Source of the DNA: Plasmodium brasilianum
Lineage: Eukaryota > Apicomplexa > Aconoidasida > Haemosporida > Plasmodiidae
DNA length: 64,000 nt
Direction of reading: 5' to 3'
Assembly: GCF_023973825.1 (NCBI RefSeq)
Contig: NC_090125.1
Location: 2,701,412 to 2,765,411, forward strand
Below the pieces are notes generated by a model. That model searched no databases. It was not told where the DNA came from and saw only the letters and a program-made list of their open reading frames with translations. Positions 32,001 through 45,193 of the stretch are shown here, in pieces (positions within the stretch are counted from its first letter, which is position 1; each line of letters starts with the position of its first letter). A program made the position numbers and the translations under genes.

Positions 32001-35000
32001 AACAATATGGTCTTTAATATACATACAAATGTGTCATAAAAAAAATAAAATTTCTTATAATTCTTTTGCTCAAGTAATATCCTGTTAGATCCTTCTATAA
32101 TTAAAATAAAACTTTCGATCCATTGCTTTAGTATACTGTCCCTAGAATGATGAATAATAATTTTACTAAAATTTGCATTAACGTAATCATATAAATCATA
32201 ACTTTTATCTACTTCCAAAAATTTGCTAGCATTGATAATGGGTAACATCATAATATTCTCTACTTCATCCAATAAATCCGATCTCTTCTTTTTCTTTTTC
32301 TTCTCTTTCTTCTTATCTTTCTTCTTTTTTTTTTTTCCTGTTAAATAACCTTCTTGTTCTTCTATTAAGTTTTTGAAACTGTTTGTAAATGCTTCTCTCA
32401 ACATATTACTAGCCGATTCAGGATTATCAAACAACGAAAATTTTTCAGTGGCATCCACTAAATCGTTAAACCCATTCACAGAGCATGAGTTTATTCTCGT
32501 TGCTTTCAAAACGTCCTCATTATGCGTTACTGTGTTTTCACTTGATGTGTTCCTATATGACTCAGTTCCATCCATAATGAACCCATTCGCGCTTTCATTA
32601 TTTTCGCATTTTCTGCTACTACAGTTGTTACGGACATTGTTATTATAACTGTTGTGTTCATTACAGTCATAGTTATAATTAATGCGATTGTTGCTATTCT
32701 GATTTGACATGTCCAACGTAGGTATTTCATTGCGCAGTTTATCTCTCAGTTCAATTGCGTCAGTATGCTCCTTATTTTCTTTTTCTAATTTAAAATAATC
32801 CTGTATCTTGTAATAATATTTTATACTAAGTCTTTTCAATAACAGACATATGGATGTCTTATAAAAAAAGAAATCGAATTTATATATATGGGCCGACAGA
32901 ATGCTCATAATTGTTTTAATACTACAATTTCTAACTTCTATTCTTTCATCAAAACAAAGTTTCGTTAAATGATTTAAAATAAAAATAAAAAAGCTTTTCA
33001 TTTTTATATTCTTCATTTTAATTTCGTCTTGAAATATATACATTTTTTTATTTTCCATAAAGCATATATGCAATAATTTATTTTCCTTTCTGCTTCCATT
33101 TTCTGTATCTTTTTTTTTTACTTCCTTGATATTCTTATTTATATTATGTTTCAATAAATCAAAACAATTTATAATGTAGTCCACAAAGGACCAAGAAAAA
33201 TTAATAGCTCTAAATGATGTATTATTACTCAAAACGTTTAAGGATGCAAATAATATAAGCATATGTATTATCACTTCCATAATTTTGCATACTGGTATTT
33301 CTTCAATATAGTCTACAATTATAATTTCTAAAATATTAAAAATGTTGTTAATATTTGATATATTTTCCTCAAGAATATCTTGATTTTCTCCTTCATTCAA
33401 ACTTTTTAGACTTTTTTTTTTTAATTCTTTTTTGATAGACACATATAAGAGGAAAATAATAAATAGCCACATACCCTTGTTAAAAAATGAAGCATTTTTT
33501 CTAATAAAGTTCAAAAACGAGCTAATAAAATAAGAACGATAGCATACATATGGATTTATTATAAAGAAAAAAAATGGTTTAAATAAAAGAAGCTGAATTT
33601 TGAAATTATATTTATAATGTACTATAGATTTTTTTATTATATTAAATAGCGTATCAATACTCTTTTTTTGAATATCACTATTTTTGCATAAGGATAATAA
33701 TAAAATACTCATACAACAATTGTTATAAATATGTGTTATTTTGTTCATATTAATTACACACAACATTTCTATCATATATAATGGGTAAAAGTCTTCAAAG
33801 ATATAGCACTTTTCTAACCGCTTTAGAACAATATAAATACGTTCCTTCGTAGCTTCACCACTATCACTATTACTATCACTATTACCATTACTATTACTCT
33901 TACTATTAATGTTACTACTACTACTACTACTATTACTACTCCTATTACGGTTACTGTTAATTCTGCTACCATTTGAGTTGTTTTCAAACTCGGTTTTACT
34001 ATTTGATAATCCACTGTGTTTCTGAATGTTTGTACAATCATATTGATTTATATCCCTGTCCTTATTTTTCTGCTTTGCATTCTTCTTTAGAAAAAACATT
34101 TCACTGTAATATGTGAAATACGAGGCGTACATAGGGTCAAAATGAGATAAATAATAATAAAATATTTCAAATATATCATCATTCTTATAAACAAAGTCCA
34201 TATATTTTTCAGTTATGTTTTTCTTTCTATTTGATTTATTAAAATTATTTTTTCTTAAATCTATGAGATGTACATTTTCTCTATTTCTATCTGCATGTTC
34301 CGTTTCTTTTTTCCTTTTCTTGATGAAGCATAAATTGTTGAGTGAGTTTTGTCCACCACAGTACTTATTCGCATCAGCTGCAGCATTGTCGGCTATGAGA
34401 TTATTATAACTTCTCATATCGTTGACATCCTTGTCATTACTGCTATCGTCATTACTAGGCTTCAACATATCATTGTTACTACCTGCACTTCTATCTTTAC
34501 AATCTATATCACTTAGGTAATTATTATATGCAGCATTATTATTTTGTGTTAAGGCCTTATCCGCGTTATATGAAGAAGAGTTTTCGTTATCACTTTTCGT
34601 AGCACTGTTTTTATAATTTGAGCTATTAGACTGTTTATGAACAAATTTCTTCTGCTTAAAAAATTGATTAAATATCATGAAGTGAATGGAATTTAATATG
34701 TTCATCAGCGTGGATATGCTATAAAAAATTGTATTTTTAAAAAAATAAGAAAAGGAAGAAAATATTACAGTAATTTCTGCGCATAATACAGGATTTTTCT
34801 GTATAAATCTTAATATAAAATAACAGAATTCTATGCTCTTTGAATTTATATTTTGTATATAGGTTTTTTTATCTGAGTCAATCAGACGTTTACGTAATGA
34901 AAATACAAAATCTTCTTCATTCTTATTCATAAGATAAAGAAAATTTAAAAATTCGATGGTTTTATTTTCTATAGCAGATATATATTTATATATATAATTA

Positions 35001-38000
35001 ATTTCGACAAATAAATTTATTAGTTTTAACCAATTATCAAAATCTAAATTATCACCATATACATAGAATATACTAATTACAGCTTTTATTGATAAAATAT
35101 ATTTTACATTATTTAAGTCATTATTCATATAATATGACTCTTTCAAAATCACACCGATAATTTCGTCAAAATATTTTAACAAGTCTTCATTTAATGTTGA
35201 TTTGTAAGAAACAAAATTTGACTCAACAGTTTCTATGCTCACTTTTTTGGAAATAGGTTCCCTACCAAGTAAATTGTTTTCACCTGTAAAACTACTACCT
35301 TTGTACATTTCTTTGTTTTCATCACTACGGATATTATTATGTGCATTATTATAAGCTATGTTAAGGGAGTCTTTAGATGTGCCACTCTTTCTCTTATGAA
35401 ATTCGACATAGTTATCAGTTTTATTCACGTTATACACACTGTTAGAATTATTAGTACCATTCACATCACACATTTTTCTATTTTCCAAATTTCGATCATT
35501 CCCTGTGTCATGTATACCATTTTGGGCCACTTCCCCATCTTTTCCTTTTTCTGTTGCATTTTTCAAGTTAACATTTGTTTCACTTTTATCTCTTGCATGC
35601 ACATTTTTCTGTTCATTATACATATCAACCATTTTAACAGAATCCTTGATGTCTTCTTTAAAAATAGAACATTCTATATTATCATCACAGTTACTTATAG
35701 AATAATTAACAATGTTAACTTCTCCACTAGTACGCATATCTTTTTCCTTAGTATTTAATTTGTAAACATTTTTATTATTGTTTCTTTTAACTGATTTATG
35801 CTTAATATTATGTGTCGTGGAAATATCACCTTGAGTTTTATATGAATTCACGGTATTCTTATCACTAGAATTTGGTTTATTACTTTTAAAAAAGGGATTT
35901 TTATTCTCGTTAGAAGGGCTTGAGCTAGTTCCTTTGTAATTAGTTCTGTTACCTATTTTATTTTTCTTTGCTCTGACATTATTATCTTGTTTTTCAAAAT
36001 TTCGAAGAATTTTCAAAAAAAAAGGAGAATTTTCTAATGTAAATATACTACTACATTTGGTCAACGTTTGCAGACATGCTCTTGTACAAATATTTATTTT
36101 TAAATGAGTACTGATAAAAATTAATTTCTGAAATCCACTAAAAAAACAAGGATCCAACGTGTTTGTATATGAAAAAATTAAGCACAATGAAGATATAAAA
36201 TATCTACACGTAGAATTAAATACATAACAAAATAACGATATGTGCTCGTCGTATGAATTATTTTTCTTCCCATAAAGATTACTATCTTTTTCAATTTTGT
36301 CCGTATTATGAGCATTATCTGCACAATTATAATACTTTTGTTCACCACTAAAATAGTAATCATTACTTCTATTACTACTGCAGTAATTATTTGCTTTATC
36401 ATTTGTGTTGTTATTAATATACGTCATTCCGCTATAATAACTGCTATTAATATCTCCTTTTGTGTCTTCATTCACCTGTACAATCGAGCTGTTATTATAA
36501 TGCTCTATTCTTCGCTCTACTTCATAATAAAAATTTAAGTTCTCCACATTATTCACACCGGATCGCAAAAATGTATTACCAGATTTGTGTCTATTATCAC
36601 CTACATTGTTGTATTTCTCCGTTTGTATTTTTTTTCCTGTCCACATTTCTTCATTAAACATCGTACTACGATCTGTTGACAAATTTGTTTTTTGTAAATT
36701 TTTTTCATCGTTTAAATCTATTGTTGCAAAGCAATATTGATTAAAAGATTTTTTTAGTATATTTAAAAAAATTACATAAAAAGAATTTATTATGGATAAA
36801 ATGCTATCTACGGATGATGCAAGTAAGAGAATTTCATCGGCATCTTTGTAACACAAATCATCAAATAATATTTTACTTACTTTTTTTTCTGTAGAAAATT
36901 TAAATAAATAAAAATTCTCTCTTGGGTTTATATAATTGTTTGGCAATATTAAAGGGTAGCTCAAAAAATTACAAAATGATATTTCATTTAGTTCTGTTTT
37001 TCGTTTTCCTTTTGTTATTATTTTTTCTTCATTATGTCTTCTTCCATTTTCCTTTTTTTCTTTCTCCTTTTCTTTTCCTGCTTTACATTGATTCTTGTCC
37101 TTCATCTCTATCTCTTCCTCTATATCACAGTTCTCGTCCTTTGTGAAATTATTATTCGACTTACTTCTAACCTTATCAATAATATGATCTATATTCTTTT
37201 CGGTCGTATATATTCTATCATATTTAAATATTTTTAAATGAATATACATTTTAGTTACATCTATTGAATGTAAAAATAATAATTCATGTATAATTTTGCT
37301 AATGTATTCAACAATCTTTATAAAAACGAAATCGTCCTTATCAGTATAATTATCCTCCTGATCACTTAGTCTTTTCATAGTTCTATTATTATTCTCATAA
37401 TCTGCATTTAGTTCAGATTTCATTTGTTCCTCGTTATATACTTTCACATCGGTATTCAATGAGTTTTTTGATTGCTTAATATAACTCTTCATATTTGTTT
37501 TATTTCCATCGTCATTCATCCTCCTGACCTCATTCATTTTATCGAGATTGCATTTCATGTCCTGTGATATTTCATGTTTATATTCATGCTTTTCTTCTTT
37601 AACACTGTTATGCTTTACTGTGGAATAAGCTTGTTCTAAATTATTTCGTCCTTTCTTTTTCTTCTGCTTTTTCCCCTTTGCCACCCTGCTATCATTCGCC
37701 ATTTCTTTATCATTCGCCATTTCGTTATCATTAGCCATTTCGTTATCATTAGCCATTTCCTTATCGTCCACCATTTCCTTATCATTCACCGCTTCGTTAT
37801 GGTTTTCCCCTTCATAGTCCACCTGAGTATCAGTTCTCAAGAGAATGCCCTTTTTATGTCTACTTTCATAATAAAAATATTTATATAAATGAAAAAGTGT
37901 CAAGGTATTATCAAACAGATAGAAAAAAAAATTTAAAACAATAAATAATTTTGAACATGATTCATTCAAACATAAATAATGAATTAATATATGTAATAAG

Positions 38001-39904
38001 TATTTAATTTCGCCTAAAAAATATTGGAAATATTGGTGACAAATGATTTTAAAAATTTTTAAACATCTATAAAAAACATCCATGTGTAAATTATATTTTA
38101 ATGATATTAATACTATATAAATAATTTCAAATTTTAATAATTTGAAAAATTCAAAATTCTGTAAAAAGTATTCAAAATTATTTAAAAAAACATACAATAA
38201 ATCCAAGCAAAAATTAAATGGCAAAATTAAATTATTTTTATTATAACTCGATAGTATGTCTGTTCTCTTCTCACGGAAATTCACGCATTTATTTTCATTA
38301 AATTCTATGTTATTAAAATCATCATCCTCATGCTTTGAGTTTGAACTTTTCAAAATTTTCAACAATTTTCTAATATTTGAATTTTTTGCGCCACATTTGT
38401 TATAACTATTACTGTTTCTGTTGTTGTTGCTGCTTCTACTACTGATGCTATTTTCTTTTTCATCATTTTTAAAGCTTCCCGTTTTGCAAACTTCTTCCTT
38501 AAATATATTCTCCTTCTCCGCCAAGGTACAAACATTGCTACTGTTGTTTACAGTTGTTACATTATTTAAACCATTTTTTTTTTTGCTACTTAATGAATTT
38601 TGACTATAATTGCAAAAAGCAGAAGGATTTCTGTTTGTGCAATCATCTACAGAATTATGATCTTTTTCTTTCTTTTTTTTTTCACTATTTTGAATTGATA
38701 ATTGCTCATTATTTAAATAATTTTTTCCCAATTTATTAGAATCACACCTTTGTTTAAAGTTCAAATGAATGGTTTTATAATCATCTTTGTATTTTTCTTC
38801 TCTAATACTGAATTCGAAATTATCGTTATAAGTGTTATTTTTAATATGACTTTCCAAATGTTCACAATTATTACTTGGATCTTTTTTTTTATTTCTATAT
38901 TCTTTTTCGTCACTTGCAATACCATATTCGCTTGAATGGGTTATATAATCTGAGTTGTATTTTGTTCGAATATTTACGAAACAACAATAGCACAAGTAAT
39001 GAATTAATGATATTAGCTTATATTTATTTTTCCTATTACTCCTATTATTTAGATCATTTATGTATATTAAATCTACAGGACTGTTTGTATTATACTGTAA
39101 ATCAAAATTTTCAAAATAAAAGTTTACACAACTTGAATGATCTTCATCCTTGTCGCTATCACTATCACTGTCATGATAATCATTATTATTTATTATTTTT
39201 CTTTTCTTCTTTTTGTCTAAATTCGTCTTCCCTTTTTTTTTATAATCATTACATGCATTATAATAAACTAGATTTTCTTTGTTACATACATCAATCAACG
39301 AATTTAGCAACTGCTCATACGCAGCACAACATGTCTGATATAAAACATGATTATTATCATATAAGGACGTATAATAAATAGCATACAAAATCTTGAGCAG
39401 TGTATTAATATTATCTTTATTATAGAATTCAATATATTTTGGTGAAAATGCTGCTAAAATGATCTGTAATATTTTAATCAGAATTTTCTTATCTTCAATA
39501 AAAGTCAGGTCAAACAATTTATTTGTGATTTTTTCTATTTGTTTTTCTATATTAATTTCTTTAAAACTTTTTATCATATCTCTATTATCTATTATGTATA
39601 ATATGTAAAACACAACACGTTGAACTATTAATAAACAAATACAAATAATTTTATGGCTATTAATATTAACGCCTATATTCACAATTTCAATTATTTCATC
39701 TATGGGGAATTCAAAACTATTTAATAAATGATTTTTATTACATTTTATTATACTATTGTAATTTTTTATTTTTATAATAAATATTTCAGTTTTCTCTTTT
39801 ATACATATTTTTTTTTTTTTTGTTTCAATAATTAATAATTTTAAATCATTTTCTAATTCTTCTAACACCGGTAGTGGATCCATGCTTGGAAATTTTTTTT
39901 GCAC
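29058..39904 (-). CDS. MON2: MON2-like giant Arf-GEF-related Golgi protein
   Basis: A giant first exon (30478-39904) is followed by five small ones: 30197-30303, 29948-30012, 29624-29753, 29325-29430 and 29058-29083. Phases match, for about 3286 residues. MON2 proteins (large Arf-GEF relatives without a Sec7 domain) act at the trans-Golgi/endosome with Dopey and flippases. The N-terminus (residues 8-200) matches the DCB region: a 'LEELENDLKLLIIETKKKKICIKEKTE' pattern like MON2's 'LxxDLRALSxECKKKxPxVKE', then a helical 'LYQTCCAAYEQLLNSL' segment. HEAT-like hydrophobic helical blocks continue to the end, interrupted by enormous Asn/Lys/Asp/Ser-rich inserts. The unspliced frame stops at 30455, but a consensus GTAAGC donor at 30477 and the hydrophobic downstream exons support splicing. 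Start: Met1 at 39904, or Met8 at 39883. Confidence is high that this is one gene, moderate for the MON2 name. Confidence 0.72.
33850..33965 (-). repeat. Ser/Asn trinucleotide-repeat tract in the MON2-like gene
   Basis: Imperfect AGT/AAT/AAC triplet repeats encode a run of Ser and Asn residues with Gly and Asp. This is a hypervariable-looking insert in a non-conserved part of the protein. Confidence 0.75.
37688..37800 (-). repeat. 18-bp in-frame repeat (MANDxE) in the MON2-like gene
   Basis: Six or so 18-bp units encode the hexapeptide MANDNE/MANDKE/MVDDKE inside an acidic insert. Single-base differences between units suggest recent slippage. Confidence 0.8.
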
Positions 39905-41091
39905 ATGCTTATTTGGAAGGTATGTTCTATTTCTCTTTTATTACCCTATTTTGTATATTTATTTGATTCTTCCTCTATGATGTTTTATAACTCTCTCGCT
40001 GCGGTTATTTATGTGCCTCTCTCGCTACGTTTATATACCTGCTTTTTTCACAATACCTCCCCCTTCTGTTCTTACTGCTATTCCACTTTTTATTGAACTA
40101 CCTTTCTTTGTTTCTCTGGTTAATATCAATATGTTCTTCAGTTATTTAACGTTTTATTTCATCATAATTATGTCGTTTTAATTATATATATTTTATGTTA
40201 TACTTCATTCTGACTTTTTACTCCATTCGGGAAGCAAAAATGAGTAATATTCTTCATAAGAAAAATAAACAAACATTTAAAATATATATTTTTTACAAAT
40301 TAATAGGTACAAAAATGACAAATAAAGAAAAAAGAAAAAAATATAGCAAAAACAGATATGGATAAATTGAAAAATATTGAAAAATCAAAAAACAGTATAT
40401 AGTACAAAATGGGAGATTAATAAAAGTGAAGAAATGTAAATACATATATATGTACAGTACATATAAATTCGTACGAACACAAATGTTTTTTATTGCAAAA
40501 GACTAAAAAAAGAATATCATAAAATATAATATATATGTGCTAAAGGCGAAAATTCAAACAAGGAATGTAAATTATTTGAGGGGGAGGGGAACCTATATGT
40601 CTGTATTTTCTTATGAATTACTTTTTATTCATGTAGGTAATATAAAATATATATATGAAACAAATAACAACATAACATGAAAATATATAATAGATTGAAT
40701 TTAAAAAAAAAAACAGATAAGTAGCAAAAGATTTCTTAATTATGCGCTAATATATTTATTTAAATTTGTTACAGAAGATAAAAAACATATTGAAGAAAAA
40801 AAAAAAAAAAAAAATCAGAATTGGAAAATATTAATGTCATTTAAAAATTCTCAGTTTAAAGTTAGAACGTTTTAAATTATTAAGAACAATAAGAGGAGTA
40901 AAATTAATTTTTTTAAAACACACTTATTATTATATCCCTTTCTATTTTTTTTTTTTTTAACGATATTTATTTTCTAACTTTACGGTGTGTATACATTAAT
41001 ATAATATAATAATAAAAATTACCACGTTTTGTAGTTTTCGAGTAACAAACTTTTCTGATATTTTTACTTTTACACAATGCAGAAATATACG

Positions 41092-41137
<46 letters not shown>

Positions 41138-42414
41138 CTCTTATGCATACGTATATGTATATGTATGAATATATTTCGTCACTATCATCATTTATTTTTT
41201 AATCATATGCACATATATGTAAACGATTGCTTAAATAAATGTATATTAAATGTACTCATAAAAATGTATATAAACATATATATATGCACGAATACGTATT
41301 TGTATATATATTGTTCTTTTTATACTGAAAATTTTTAATTAACAAATATAGCGAATTACACAATTTTTGCCGTATATTTGCAAAAGCATAATTATGACAA
41401 TGTTTTAAATTTTAGCTTTTTATTTTTCATTTTTACTTTGTATCATTTTACTTGTTGTCCTTTGTTTTCTTCTTTTATTATTCTTTTTGGAAGTGTAAAC
41501 CTTTTTGGGTTTTCCATGGTTTTCTAAAATATAAATTTATAGTTATTTTTCCTTAACAAAAAAGAGCAGACTGAAAAAATAAAATCATTTAGAACAAATA
41601 TATGGAATACTATTTTTATTAGAACAAAAACATGAAGTTAAAACACAATTTAAATACAATTTAATTAAAATGTAATTACAATATAATTACAATATAATTA
41701 CAATATTTTTAAAAAAAAAAGTACATTATGTAATATTATAAAACCACTGATTGAAATTCTTGATACAAGAAAAATAAAAGCAAATGAGAAATCATATATC
41801 TTTTAAAATTATAGTACATGTTAACTCTTTTACATACATATATATATATGGAGAGAAAGAAAAAGAGAGGAAGAAAAAAAAAAAAAAAAACATGAATTTG
41901 AATCCCTTTTATACTAGTAGACACTTCAGAACAAAAAATTTGGAATATATATATATAACCAAAAAATAGAATACAACTTTTATTTTTTGTTTTAGTAAGA
42001 ATTTGAAAAAAGGAAAAATAATAATTTTGTTTTATTTTTTTTTATAAATTTAGGATAATATATTTATTGTTATTTTTTTTATTTTAACTTTTCATTATGA
42101 CTTACTAATTCAATTTTTTTATATAATCTATACCACATTTGGAATTTATTTGTTTCTCCGATTCAAAGAAAATTTAAAGATAAAAAGAAAAATTAGGAGG
42201 AAAAAGTTGATGTGTTTTAACAGTATATTTAACAGAAGAAGATATAGTATATGTGCACAAACATACATGTATATATGTATATATATATATATTGGCATGT
42301 AGAAATGCGCGCATGTTATTCTGTTATTTTCTCTATAAAATACATTTTAATCCTTCTTAATGATTGAAAAAGAATAAAAAAAGAAAAAAAAAAGAGACAA
42401 GATAAAAGATAACA
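39905..42414. other. 2.5-kb divergent intergenic region (MON2-like / SNARE)
   Basis: The flanking genes read outward, so both promoters lie here. The DNA is AT-rich with an (AT)n tract at 41098-41132 and many homopolymers. One basic open segment with splice-like borders on the minus strand (41420-41523) is discussed as a finding but is too weak to call. Confidence 0.6.
41098..41132. repeat. (AT)n microsatellite
   Basis: About 35 bp of alternating AT in the MON2/SNARE intergenic region. Confidence 0.8.
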
Positions 42415-44278
42415 ATGAAAATTGAGAAAGTTGATCCGTTTCATGAGGCAAAACAGTATGAAAAAAAAAAAAATGACTTAAAATTTGTATATATTCAAGA
42501 TTTATTTCGTAAAACAGATGTAATAATACTTATGCACATATTTGTATTGTGAGCTAATCCTATTTGCAGTTAAATATATTAATCAAAACATTGATTCATT
42601 TAAGTGTACAAGTATTAATAAGGGTATTGAAGTATAAATGCAAATTTATTAAAATTTATGTTAATATCTGTATGTTAATATCAATTACATGAAAACAATA
42701 CATTGACCCTTTTTAGCGAAGTTGATATCTCAGTAAGTAAGCTGCAGAGTTTATACAATAACTGGAATAGTATGCCTGACAAGAATTCCATGTAAAATAT
42801 TTTTCTTATTTCGTAATTTATTATTACATATTTTCAAACGAATTCCCCTCCTTATTTCTTTTACAAGCCAAGCATGTTTTTAAATAATGTTTTAATTCAT
42901 TTTACACATGTCCATACATAAATAGAACATATGCGCAATGTATATACACAATGTACATAGCATACACACGACGTATTCACAAACGTACACACTAACGAAT
43001 ATTCAAAAATGCACGCTTGCTTTCATTTCAGCTTAGCAAAAGAGAAATATTTTTTGATAAAAGAAGAAATAAAATACTTGAATGAAGATCTAGATGACTT
43101 GGATAATTCTGTTAATGTTGTCAAGAAAAATTCATATAAATTTAATATTGGATCTGAAGAACTTGAAAGCAGATCACAATCCATAAAAAAAATTCGTATC
43201 ATTCTGGGTGATATAACCAGTAATTTAACCTATAAGGTTAATAAAGGATAAAAAAAATGCAAGACAACAATAAATAAATACACACAAATTTAATTCGCAC
43301 ATATAAATTTTTTCAATCTTTTTGTTTTTATCACAGGTTTTAAGTTCAAATACTTATATGAATGGTGACTATGACGATGTAATTTATATTAAGAGATTAA
43401 AAAAATGATAAAATTAAACAATGAATGAGAGGAACATTTATACGCATGTCATCTCAGTGAATATTGAACAAGGCCTTTTTTTTTTTTCACACATTTATCA
43501 ACACACCAAAAGACGAAAATTAATATTTTACGATAATATATATATATTCGCTCATTTATCCGCAGGTCGTACAGAAAAGACAAGATGACGACCTAGATGA
43601 ATTAGCAGAATCCGCAGAAAGGCTGCACAATGCTGCAATCACAATCAACACAGAATTAAAGGATCAACAAAAGTTAGTACATTTACAAAAAAATAAAAAA
43701 TAAATAAATAAATGTTCCTATTCATCAGTTCATTCCAGCTCTTATTCTTTTTTTTTTATTCTTCCTCATTTTTTATTAATATAGACTACTTGACGAACTA
43801 GAGAACGAAATGGATAATTCAAGTTAGTTAAATGAAAAAACAAAATTTTAAATATTTTTTGTGTGTATACAATAATTTTCGCTCAATATATACATAAAAT
43901 GCACTTTGCATTTTTGATTATATATTTTTTATTTTACTTTTATAGATGAAAAAATGAATTTTGTAACAAGGAAGATCTCGGATTACCTAAAAACAAATAG
44001 TCAGAGAAATATAAAATGAACTATTAAGAATATTAATAACAAATTATCTATAAAAAATGTTTTAAGAGATACTATTATCTTAACTGTATATGAAACAGTA
44101 CAACATAGGTATTTTTTTCCTACAAATTGAATCGAATTAAAGTATTGCTTTACTTTATATAATTTTTTTTTTTTTTCTTACCTCTTTTTTTTTTTTTTTA
44201 GATTCAAAGGTTTTATCATTAATAATATATCTAACACTTATCTCTTTTTTTTTATTAATTGTGCTTGTAGTTTCGTAA
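42415..44278 (+). CDS. Qc-SNARE of the syntaxin 6/10/61 class
   Basis: Eight small exons (42415-42455, 42717-42791, 43032-43236, 43337-43378, 43566-43672, 43785-43822, 43946-43999, 44202-44278) join in phase to 212 residues. Syntaxin-6-type SNAREs drive trans-Golgi/endosome fusion. The start MKIEKVDPFHEAK resembles the family 'EDPFxxxK'. The N-terminal helix 'EEIKYLNEDLDDLDNSVNVVKKN...KFNI' parallels syntaxin 6 'LRSIEWDLEDLDETISIVE..PRKFNL' closely. The SNARE motif spans exons 5-7 (starting KRQDDDLDELAESAERLHNA), with the zero-layer Gln in ELKDQQKLLDEL. The last exon supplies a C-terminal anchor (LSLIIYLTLISFFLLIVLVVS). The donor after exon 7 is GTCAGA, which is non-consensus. Without that splice the frame ends six codons later with no membrane anchor. 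The gene is divergent from the MON2-like gene, whose product acts on the same compartment. Confidence 0.87.
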
Positions 44279-45193
44279 TAGTAATACCGACAAGAAGAAA
44301 AATAAAAATAAAATAAAAAACTTAAAAAAATTGGCCTTAAACATGGAAGATGAAAAGAAGACTGAGCATATTTTCTGTATCAAACTGTATTCATTTATAT
44401 GTGTGTAAACAAGTATGTACCTTTTTATTCAGTATAAGATTAATGATAATTATTAATTTTTTTTTTTTTTGTTTATATTGATATCTCAAAAAGTGAATAG
44501 ATATTTTTTCTTGAAGGTTTAGTAGAAAAAACAAATAAATAAGGCGGAAGTGTATTTACAAGAAATGTATTAGAACAAAAATGGGAAAGTTTTTTTTCCT
44601 AAGTATATTACTTTTTTCATTTTATTTATTTATTATAATATTTTAACAAATTCCACTAATCATTTTTCTTTTTTTATTCTATATAATAACGATAAAAATA
44701 AGCGAAAAACTTTGTAAGCTTGTATCACAGATATGATAAATACATATTAATTTAATATTTTTAAGTAAACAAATTTTATTTAAGTTGTATGTATATACAT
44801 ACAAGACACGTACATTATGTTCAAATCTTATTAATAATAATTAATGTGAAATATATATATGTACCACATAGGTTTACCTTTTTTTTAGAAACCTCAAAAG
44901 AATGTTAAGGCAATATATATTTTAAAACGTTGTGAGCATTTTATATATCCTTCCTTTTTTAACAACTGTACGACGTATATGCACTGTACATATAAATATA
45001 TATACATACAAGAAAGACTTACGTCTTGAATGAACAAATTTAAATAGAAGAGCAAGTTAAAAATTCCGCATCATTTTACTTTTTAACGCTACTTGTGCTT
45101 TCTAACCGTCTGTCACTAAAGAATTATTAAATGTCGAACATATATACTCACACTCACATATATATATATATATATATACACGTATAATTTAAC
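44279..45193. other. convergent 3' intergenic region
   Basis: 915 bp between convergent stop codons. It contains poly-T (44455-44470) and short AT tracts at 45158-45178. I see no gene. Confidence 0.65.

Noticed and set aside
35339..35758. 139-codon plus frame inside the MON2-like gene
   Set aside because: It is antisense to a continuous 3149-codon frame, and its composition mirrors the low-complexity codons of the opposite strand.
38875..39381. 168-codon plus frame inside the MON2-like gene
   Set aside because: Antisense shadow, rich in His/Tyr/Leu as expected opposite Asn/Asp/Lys codons.
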